From Coxiellaceae bacterium (GTDB lineage Bacteria > Pseudomonadota > Gammaproteobacteria > Coxiellales > Coxiellaceae): DNA of 64,000 bases. The stretch spans positions 62,001-126,000 of the forward strand of contig JARGPC010000001.1 of the NCBI GenBank assembly GCA_029212885.1, in the 5' to 3' direction. Shown in pieces: positions 39,070 through 46,580 of this stretch; position 1 is the stretch's first letter; every line of letters starts with the position of its first letter. The notes under the pieces are model-generated. The model ran no database searches, was not told the DNA's origin, and saw only the letters and a list, made by a program, of their open reading frames with translations. The position numbers and the translations under genes were made by a program.

Positions 39070-39153
39070 ACTGCCTTACCCCATAACTTGTTCATGTAAA
39101 AAACAGGCCAATTGTGGCACGGGATTCGCAGATTGGCAACTGGAGCTTAAGCC

Positions 39154-39699
39154 TTATGGCGTCGCCATCAACCGGTAGCCCTTCGCCTCACTCTCACTCA
39201 CATCACCCTCACTCAGACTACCCTCTCCTGAGCTCCACTCATCTGGAAATAGCAAACCTTCACGACTATCCCAACCCGTGTTGTCATCACCCTTCGGCGC
39301 CGACAAAGACATTACCCCCACCTGTAGCCAACGGTCTATACGAAGGGTGTGAATAGAGTTATACCAATCCAATTCAGCTGGAAAAACCAACTTCTCCGAT
39401 CGCTGAGCAACAACCAATATCCGATGCAACGCATCAAGATAACTTTCCTCAAAGCGCTTAGTAACACCCCAAGCAGAAAATTGGCATCTATGAGCATGGA
39501 TATAATATATCAAGTGCTTTAATTGTTGCTTTGTGGGACCACGCGGATTGCACTTTTCCAGCTTTAATTCCAGGTGATCCAAAAATTTATGGCGCTTACA
39601 AGCTAAATCGCAACAAAACAATGACCGCAGCCACGTACTGCCTTGATCAATATTAGCACGCATATGTGCAAGAAAATGATATAAACTTAAGCCTCTCAT
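39154..39699 (-). CDS. Hypothetical protein with Cys-rich N-terminal helices
   Basis: A 181-residue frame. Residues 15-110 look helical, with clustered cysteines (LFCCDLACKRHKFLDHLELK and later EKCNPRG). Residues 140-181 are acidic, Ser/Gly-rich and disordered (DEWSSGEGSLSEGDVSE). The ribosome site is poor. The acidic, Glu-rich end is a feature seen in effectors of Legionella-type secretion systems, but that is weak evidence. No family is recognised. Confidence 0.5.
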   Translation of the reverse strand: MRGLSLYHFLAHMRANIDQGSTWLRSLFCCDLACKRHKFLDHLELKLEKCNPRGPTKQQLKHLIYYIHAHRCQFSAWGVTKRFEESYLDALHRILVVAQRSEKLVFPAELDWYNSIHTLRIDRWLQVGVMSLSAPKGDDNTGWDSREGLLFPDEWSSGEGSLSEGDVSESEAKGYRLMATP

Positions 39700-39896
39700 T
39701 CATACCAATATAAAGCGCGTGAAGAAAAAAACAATACAAATCTCCAGCGGCCGCCACTCAACCTTACACCACCAACCAACAATAAGGTTGCACGCTCTGC
39801 GTGCACTCAAATTTAAATATAATTAACTGTTATTAATATATCATATCAATTATTTTTATTTATCATTTAAGGAAGCCATAACATTCGTCAGATAAA

Positions 39897-39913
39897 ATCA
39901 CAGCATCTGTGAT
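39897..39913. promoter_or_regulatory. Short inverted repeat before the helicase fusion gene
   Basis: ATCACAG and CTGTGAT flank a CAT spacer and end 20 nt before the ATG at 39934. Its position fits an operator. A second small hairpin, GCACGC/GCGTGC, lies near 39790. Confidence 0.35.
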
Positions 39914-39933
39914 AAGTGTAGTGAGAGAGTTAT

Positions 39934-42900
39934 ATGTCCAAACCCATTATCGTGATGTCAAATCGCGTAAAAGAAATATTGGCTACGCAAGATTTCATTA
40001 ATAACAACATGACATCTTATTTGCGACGTATTCAATCAATCAGGAAATCCGAAATCAGCCATGGTGCGAACTTAGAGCGCGTAGGCAGGGTATTAAGCTT
40101 ACGTATTGGCAAAAAAGGTCGATTATTAGCGACGAAGAAAACCATAAAAGGCCAACTAGTGTGGGTACTATTGGAATTATTGCCTAACCACGAATACCAA
40201 AAGGCCTACTACCTAAAGCCAGGCATGAAAGAAAGGTTACTTGAAGATAATGAAGATCGCATAATGGCACTGGCCGCCTCAGGTGATTACTCAAATGTAT
40301 TAGATATCGACAATAAAAAGAAAGAAGCCGCACAACTAGCAGGCGCCGGCGGCCCTACAGACTTCGAGGCCCCAGAAGAGGTGATTGAATATAATAATCA
40401 ATTGATTCATTTAACCGACAAGCAAGATGAGTGCCTATTTAAAATTAACACAGGACTAACCAACGACGCGTTTCTTGGTTTAGTCGCTGGCGCCCCCGGC
40501 TCGGGCAAGACATTACTCGCTAAAGAGATTTTGCAACAAGTAACAGAAACTGATAGCGCTACAGAGAATGCCTTTTACGTAGCTGAATCTGCGAATTTAC
40601 GCCGCGAAATGGCAACACAATGTGAATCACTAAAGCCTGGAAAAATTAACTATTTCAACTATGAGCAAATGCTTCGTCATGCAAGAGTAGATATTGATCA
40701 TATGACAGCAGTTGATGACAGTGATTTAGTTGCATTCTTTTCTCTCATACAGGACGAGGCTAACAGATTAGTAAAGATTAAAACAACCGATGACACAACC
40801 ATTGACAGAGAAACCGAAGCCCTACTAGCCACGATGAGCTTTGCACAATTTCGGCAAGAATGCATCGTCATATCTGGTATAAAAAAATCAGATGATGGCG
40901 GCTTAATCGAATACCAAACAATGGGAGGTAACCACTCTTTATTTCATGGCAATGCCAGATTGCAACGGCGCCTATGGATATACTTTCAACAATACAACAC
41001 TAAATTAACGGAAGCTAATCAATATCACCCACAACTATCTCGCTTTACTGTAGATAAAATGGCAGGCAACCCCATCATAGTCGTTGATGAAGCATTAGAT
41101 CTAACACGGGTACAGCTGCAAACTTTAGCGGCCATGGGCGTTAGAATCATTTTTGTAGGCGACCACAACCAAGACTTAGAAAACACATCGCATTCGATGG
41201 AGTATTTACGTAATTTCATCGCCACATCTGGTGTAGCTAATACATATATAGGCAAATTAAATCAAACCTATCGCTGCTCAACAAACATAGTTGCCATCGC
41301 AAACGCCCTGCTTGACATAAAAAAAACCATCACCTCACACGGCTCAAAATTAGTGGATATTGCAGTTGATTCAGCAATCGAGACAAATGGCCTAGTGGCT
41401 GTCACAAGCACAAAAACCAGCGATTTAGCAACAATCAGACGTTTATGCAATACGACTGATACCGCCGTTATCTGCCCAGCCGCTAAAAAAGCAGCCGTTT
41501 CAGAAGAGCTTAGTACTGCCCTCACCTTTACTATCGCTGAAATTAAAGGCCTTGGTTACAAACGAATCATATTAAGAGACTTGATTTCAAAACATACCGC
41601 GCAACGCTTACTTACGCTGCATAAAAGTGGCAAGAAAAAGAGAGGCGACATCACAGCAGAGGACAAAACACTTATCACTGATCTTAACAATTTATTTACC
41701 GCTATTAGCCGAGCCGAAGTTGAATTGGTGTTTATGACAAGCGATAAACACCCAGCCATTCATCAGCTCATAGATTTGCTAATCGATGGAATAGATAAAA
41801 CACCGATCGACGAATTAGGCATAGATACAAGCGACCCAACAATAGCAGACTGGATTGCAGAGGCTCAACGACTGCAAAGCGCAGGCAATACAAAACAAGC
41901 AAAGGATATAGCACGACAATTTGGATTTACGCTGTGTGCTATCACCGAAAGCGCACCACACGCCAAACCAGCCGTGTCTGGCGAATTGGAGTCGAAAGAA
42001 GCACCCCCCATTACACTACCAACTGATCTCTCAGCAATACCTGCTGCTCCTAGCACTCACAGTAGAAAACCATCCAAAAAGAAAAAATACAAAAAGGCAA
42101 GAGCGAGACCAACAACAGCACCAACCACCACACCTCCCGTACCGAGCAAAAAAAACGCACTAAAAAACAGCGTTAGCAAAGGTAACAAAGCGCTGACAAT
42201 AACCTTCAAAGAAAAATTACCCAAAGCAGAAAAGAGCAAAAAAGGAAAGAAAGGAAAACACCACACCCGAACAATAGATTTTTCACAACCACTAAGTCTC
42301 GATAACTTAACGTTCTTAGCTAAATTAAATCTAACTGGATGCAGAAAAATAGGCTTTAGCCACCTACTTGCCATACTCGCGGCACCTATTTCAGATACTG
42401 ACTGCACACAAGAGACTAAAGACTTATACTTAAAAGCATTTTTAAATATCATTGTCGCAAACAACATCCGAAAAGATCGCTTTGGTGCCTATACATACAG
42501 TCTCATAAATGAAATCAATAAACTAAATCATCTAAATACTGCAGCATTTAAAATCTTTTTTGATCCGGCAGCAACAGACATCGCACTTCAGAGATTCATG
42601 CTGTTTATACTAATACAACTTGCACACTTAAACCCAGACGTGCATGAAATATTAGCCAAATTATTAGTAAGAAAAGACTGCAGTGGATGCTCTACAGCGA
42701 GTTATTATGTATATGATGACATCATACACTTTGAGTACATTTTGCAGCTAGCTCCCAACAGCCCTTCAGTTTGCAAATCATTGATAGCTACACTAGATGA
42801 AAGATACGAAAGTAAATACGATGAATCATACAGCGATGCCGACCAAAGCGATTACTTACCGAAACCTTATGAGATAACAATAAATGACACGCACAACACG

Positions 42901-43968
42901 ATTGCAACCGTAGCACAGTTTCTTATTTTAAACCGACCCGACACTAGCGCCATAACACTATGTGAGATGGCCGATAACAATATCGAATCACGAAAGATGC
43001 TGATTTCAGCACTAGAAACACCATTTTCATCAATATCGACAAGCACGACAAGTAAGGTATGCTTATTACATGCGGTCGTAGAGCGGTCACCAGATCTGTT
43101 TATAACTATCCTTAATTTAGCCAAAAAACATAATGATGTATTAGATATGTTATTGAGAGTTTTACTTTTTGCCAGCATCAACCCGCCATCAACTAAGTTA
43201 TTGCATGATATCCTACGACGCCACCCAGAATGCTTTACAGTATTGACTGAGCTGAGCAAAAAAAATAATGCTGTACTCAACATGCTTATTCAGGGGCTAC
43301 TTAAAAACAAAGAGGATGTTGCCAGCTTCTTAAACATCAATCAGCCGGTGTTTATTCAACTAGCCGAAATCGCCCTGTATTCTACTACATTTGCCGACCT
43401 TCTATTCAAAAAAATAAGCATCACATACGCCACTACAGGAGCTGATGACACAGTGTCGCACGCTTCATTTGTAATCCGATGCGCTTACAAGCCTGAGTGC
43501 TTTAAAGCTGAATACCCCTTTTATTTGCAACTCGCAAAAAAATATCCTAGCTTCAGAGCGTTATTTATGAAAAGTATGCCCATGACATACGGCAGTAATA
43601 CTGAACACGCAGGCAAAGCATATAATATGCTTCATGATTTAGCCGAATGTAAGCCCGACATTTTCATCAAAATCATAGAAGACACCATCGAGCACGATGC
43701 TATTGAATATGTAATACCAGCACTACAGATGCAAAACACAGACGGTAAACTACCAATGCAACTTTTAGAACAACAGAATGCAGCTGAACACACTGCATTA
43801 GAAAAAAAACTGGAACCACTTGTGCCAACAGATGCTCTCAGAACTGAAGTGGTGACTGTGAGTCCAGCAGCTAATCCTCACGGTCTATTTACAGAAGGAA
43901 GCGCTACTGAAAGCAAAGCCACACCACCAGAAGAGGATGTTAGCGAACTACCAGACGCCAGCCTCTGA
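39934..43968 (+). CDS. RelE-like domain / SF1 helicase / Lys-rich linker / helical-repeat fusion protein
   Basis: A 1344-residue multidomain protein. Residues ~1-100 resemble a RelE/ParE toxin fold (LSLRIGKKGRLLA, then LLELLPNHEYQKAYYL). Residues ~155-620 are a superfamily 1 helicase: Walker A GAPGSGKT (186-193), Walker B IIVVDEALD (Asp385, Glu386), RIIFVGDHNQDL, LNQTYRCS and LFTAISRAEVEL (motif VI Arg). Residues ~700-780 are a strongly basic linker (SKKKKYKKARARP from about 714) resembling a nuclear localisation signal. Residues ~790-1310 are helical repeats. The C-terminus is acidic and Glu-rich. It could be a DNA- or RNA-directed enzyme acting in the host or in defence; neither is shown. 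Its TGA abuts the TGA of the convergent gene. Confidence 0.8.
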   Translation: MSKPIIVMSNRVKEILATQDFINNNMTSYLRRIQSIRKSEISHGANLERVGRVLSLRIGKKGRLLATKKTIKGQLVWVLLELLPNHEYQKAYYLKPGMKERLLEDNEDRIMALAASGDYSNVLDIDNKKKEAAQLAGAGGPTDFEAPEEVIEYNNQLIHLTDKQDECLFKINTGLTNDAFLGLVAGAPGSGKTLLAKEILQQVTETDSATENAFYVAESANLRREMATQCESLKPGKINYFNYEQMLRHARVDIDHMTAVDDSDLVAFFSLIQDEANRLVKIKTTDDTTIDRETEALLATMSFAQFRQECIVISGIKKSDDGGLIEYQTMGGNHSLFHGNARLQRRLWIYFQQYNTKLTEANQYHPQLSRFTVDKMAGNPIIVVDEALDLTRVQLQTLAAMGVRIIFVGDHNQDLENTSHSMEYLRNFIATSGVANTYIGKLNQTYRCSTNIVAIANALLDIKKTITSHGSKLVDIAVDSAIETNGLVAVTSTKTSDLATIRRLCNTTDTAVICPAAKKAAVSEELSTALTFTIAEIKGLGYKRIILRDLISKHTAQRLLTLHKSGKKKRGDITAEDKTLITDLNNLFTAISRAEVELVFMTSDKHPAIHQLIDLLIDGIDKTPIDELGIDTSDPTIADWIAEAQRLQSAGNTKQAKDIARQFGFTLCAITESAPHAKPAVSGELESKEAPPITLPTDLSAIPAAPSTHSRKPSKKKKYKKARARPTTAPTTTPPVPSKKNALKNSVSKGNKALTITFKEKLPKAEKSKKGKKGKHHTRTIDFSQPLSLDNLTFLAKLNLTGCRKIGFSHLLAILAAPISDTDCTQETKDLYLKAFLNIIVANNIRKDRFGAYTYSLINEINKLNHLNTAAFKIFFDPAATDIALQRFMLFILIQLAHLNPDVHEILAKLLVRKDCSGCSTASYYVYDDIIHFEYILQLAPNSPSVCKSLIATLDERYESKYDESYSDADQSDYLPKPYEITINDTHNTIATVAQFLILNRPDTSAITLCEMADNNIESRKMLISALETPFSSISTSTTSKVCLLHAVVERSPDLFITILNLAKKHNDVLDMLLRVLLFASINPPSTKLLHDILRRHPECFTVLTELSKKNNAVLNMLIQGLLKNKEDVASFLNINQPVFIQLAEIALYSTTFADLLFKKISITYATTGADDTVSHASFVIRCAYKPECFKAEYPFYLQLAKKYPSFRALFMKSMPMTYGSNTEHAGKAYNMLHDLAECKPDIFIKIIEDTIEHDAIEYVIPALQMQNTDGKLPMQLLEQQNAAEHTALEKKLEPLVPTDALRTEVVTVSPAANPHGLFTEGSATESKATPPEEDVSELPDASL

Positions 43969-45588
43969 TCAATGCGCTACTGCTGGTGCACCAGCGCCTA
44001 CATACGACACCGCACCCGAATGCTCGCCCACATCGGGTACTAACACGGCTGAAATATCGAACTTGTCTAAACCAGACTCCAAGCGCTTTGCAAGCAGTGA
44101 ATCAGGGTTCATTGCTATCACGTCGAGCATCCCTAACCTAAGCTTGTCTTCTGCAGGTTCAGCCAATAACTGAATAAATCGTTGATGCTGGAGGTCTTTA
44201 CGACAACACGAAAACAATCCACACCCAGTCTTCGCTGTAGCCAGATCTTGTATTTCCACCAACATGCGCAACATATTTTTCGTTGGCTCTAAAACATCAC
44301 TCATAGCATCTAACACTTTTAGCTTAGATTCTGGCGTCCAGAATAAGGTTGGTGCAAATAATACAAAGTGGCGCAAAACATATTCTTTAGATACTGTTGC
44401 AGATACATTACCAGACACCTCATAAATCAAATCCACCATTCCAGCAATATACTCCGCACTATAAGCATTACCAGCTTGTTTAAAGCACGATTGATAGCAT
44501 TCTGCACGCGTGGCATCAGAAAACTGACCAGCCGTACGCGTCAGCACATTAAGAGCTCTTGAGACAGGAGTCTTAGCAGCTAGTTTTTTGATAAATGAAA
44601 CTCGCGCAGCCTGATTAGACTCTCGACTAAGATAACTAATAGCGACATCCTCAAATTGCCGACAGCCTGTATGACTTAATAAGTAATCAGCGGCCAGCTT
44701 ATTACTCGGTACTCGTGGCTTGCCAGCCTTTAATAATGTCGGGTCAGCTACTTTAAGAAATGACGACAACTCAGGTTGACTGATAATCGCAGGGCGATAC
44801 TGAAACCCAGCAAAGCACCCCATAATTCCATTGTGAGCAGGAACCGAACTCAACTGACATAAACCCAATACAACATTATCAGGCAAATTGCCTGGCATTA
44901 GAAAGTACGCTTCTATTGCATCGAGAATTTCAGGCCTGTCATCAAAGAAATAAAACTGCAACACCTCACCCGCTGCCATTTGTGAACGCATGTATTCGAT
45001 TTGCATGCGGACTAATATCGTTTTATTTGAATTATTAGGGCAGTCACGATACAAAGAAGACTCCCCAGGATACCTACCACCATAGAATTTCAGGTCTGGG
45101 TCCAATTCTGTTACAGGGATTTCTTCTCCACTCTTATAATGCCGCCATGAATAACCCGGGGCTTGCCAACTGATTCCATCTTCCCTTATTAACGTTTCAA
45201 CAGCAGCTACATCCAACCTTGTCTGTTCATCTTCCTTTGCGGGCAGTGGCAAGCCTGTCACTTTGACCTCAGCATCCGCCATACTCAAGGCTATAAACTC
45301 AGCATTTAGGTCTTCAGCCAAATCTGGCAATACATCATGCACGGAATAATTACGGTTACAGCGTGCATTATATTCATCCAAAAAGGGGTATTGACGCAAT
45401 GAACCATTGAGAACTACAGGCTTCGAACCACCCCTGAACAGTTTAGTTTTCAGATGGTCGAGTAATTGCTGCCGATACCAAGCACCCTGTGCATTACGAC
45501 TATTCAGCCCTTGACCTGGCTTAACTTCACGACGAACCGCTGCATCGGCACAACCATCATGATCCAAAGAAAATACAACCTTACTCAT
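43969..45588 (-). CDS. Large HAD-like hydrolase, candidate effector
   Basis: A 539-residue protein. Residues ~1-260 show HAD-phosphatase-like motifs: motif I in VVFSLDHDGC (D-x-D), motif II in VVLNGSLRQ and motif IV in FYFFDDRPEILDA (Asp-Asp). The C-terminal half (residues ~290-530) is helical and has no known family; it contains a CGLFSCC cysteine cluster. A HAD fold would mean phosphohydrolase or phosphotransferase activity through Asp in motif I. It lies tail-to-tail with the helicase fusion with no gap. HAD-type effectors are known in Legionellales, but the link here is inference. Confidence 0.6.
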   Translation of the reverse strand: MSKVVFSLDHDGCADAAVRREVKPGQGLNSRNAQGAWYRQQLLDHLKTKLFRGGSKPVVLNGSLRQYPFLDEYNARCNRNYSVHDVLPDLAEDLNAEFIALSMADAEVKVTGLPLPAKEDEQTRLDVAAVETLIREDGISWQAPGYSWRHYKSGEEIPVTELDPDLKFYGGRYPGESSLYRDCPNNSNKTILVRMQIEYMRSQMAAGEVLQFYFFDDRPEILDAIEAYFLMPGNLPDNVVLGLCQLSSVPAHNGIMGCFAGFQYRPAIISQPELSSFLKVADPTLLKAGKPRVPSNKLAADYLLSHTGCRQFEDVAISYLSRESNQAARVSFIKKLAAKTPVSRALNVLTRTAGQFSDATRAECYQSCFKQAGNAYSAEYIAGMVDLIYEVSGNVSATVSKEYVLRHFVLFAPTLFWTPESKLKVLDAMSDVLEPTKNMLRMLVEIQDLATAKTGCGLFSCCRKDLQHQRFIQLLAEPAEDKLRLGMLDVIAMNPDSLLAKRLESGLDKFDISAVLVPDVGEHSGAVSYVGAGAPAVAH

Positions 45589-45835
45589 TAGTACACCTTA
45601 ATTTCTAGAATTATCAGTAGTTATAACTCCGGGATTATAGTTGTATTATTATCCGTGTCAATTAAATTCACTTTATGGTTTTATCGCATATAGATACGCC
45701 AGACAGCGTATGCCATACATTGCCCTTCGATCACTATATGATATGGTGTCAAATCTATACTCAGAGATAGCCATGAAATGCACCAGCTGTAATTCAAGCA
45801 ACATGCTAAAGCGTAAAGCCATAACAAAACAAAGC

Positions 45836-46318
45836 CTAAAAATGATGCGTTTCAATTAGTCCATTACGATTGGGAAAATAGACCAATAAATACAGCGATC
45901 GATCAAGTGATGTATAACCGCAATGATCGCCATTTCCAACAACTCTAATTTTAGTATCATCTTGGCTCCACTCCTCAGTCAACTGAACACTCGACGATAG
46001 CAGAGTATTCCATAGTTCTTTACAGTAGTTTGCATCCATATTTGTTTTTCCAGGCCAACCTTTTGAATTCATTGCAATTGTTTGATTTTGCATTTTTATA
46101 CTACTTGGCCCACCTTTTGCAACCCATGCGCTATGCGCTAAGTTTACTGCTGATCGAAAAGAACCGAACATATTGTCAGCAGTGGAAAATAAAGCTTTTT
46201 GTTTAAGATCAATAAATTTTGGAATCGCAAAAGCAGAGATAACGCCTAAAATAACAATGACTGTAATTAGCTCCACCAAGGTAAACCCTTTGATTTTATG
46301 TGTTATTCTGATCATCAT
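45836..46318 (-). CDS. Type IV pilin-like protein
   Basis: A 160-residue prepilin. A short basic leader ends in G11, after which FTLVELITVIVILGVISAFA is the classic N-methylated helix with Glu at +5. The globular part has two cysteines (YCKEL and HCGYT) that may form the D-loop disulphide. It resembles MSHA/PilE-type pilins or pseudopilins. No other pilus genes are near. It is divergent from the 968-residue phosphatase candidate and shares a matching promoter type with it. TAGGAAC precedes paired ATGs. Confidence 0.88.
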   Translation of the reverse strand: MMIRITHKIKGFTLVELITVIVILGVISAFAIPKFIDLKQKALFSTADNMFGSFRSAVNLAHSAWVAKGGPSSIKMQNQTIAMNSKGWPGKTNMDANYCKELWNTLLSSSVQLTEEWSQDDTKIRVVGNGDHCGYTSLDRSLYLLVYFPNRNGLIETHHF

Positions 46319-46346
46319 TTGTTCCTACCAGGCATTTCAAAATAGT

Positions 46347-46378
46347 ATTGTAAACGTTAGACCACAGTGTAATGTCAA
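46347..46378 (-). promoter_or_regulatory. Promoter of the pilin gene, MerR-type spacing
   Basis: On the minus strand TTGACA (46378-46373) and TACAAT (46352-46347) are separated by 20 bp. The spacer TTACACTGTGGTCTAACGTT is partly symmetric. The over-long spacer with a dyad is the hallmark of MerR-family promoters. Confidence 0.55.
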
Positions 46379-46512
46379 ATAAATATTTCGTCATAATTCG
46401 GTACGCTCTTATCTAAAACCGCAGGCACTAATGTAATGAATCGCTCCACCATTTAAATAAATTCGTTATCGTAATATTACCGTTGTGCTTACGGTGACTT
46501 AAGCATAAACCC

Positions 46513-46544
46513 TTGACATTACACCATGGTGAAACGTTTATGGT
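46513..46544 (+). promoter_or_regulatory. Promoter of the phosphatase-candidate gene, MerR-type spacing
   Basis: TTGACA (46513-46518) and TATGGT (46539-46544) are separated by a 20-bp spacer containing the dyad ACACCATGGTG. The first 12 bases and AACGTTTA are identical to the divergent pilin promoter, so both genes are probably under one regulator, which is not in the window. Confidence 0.55.
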
Positions 46545-46580
46545 GCCTACATAGAAGCAAACAAACACAATGAGATAACA

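Noticed and set aside
45641..45859. Frames of about 60-72 codons on both strands beside the pilin
   Set aside because: Short, opposite and overlapping, with no ribosome site; they are chance frames in AT-rich DNA.
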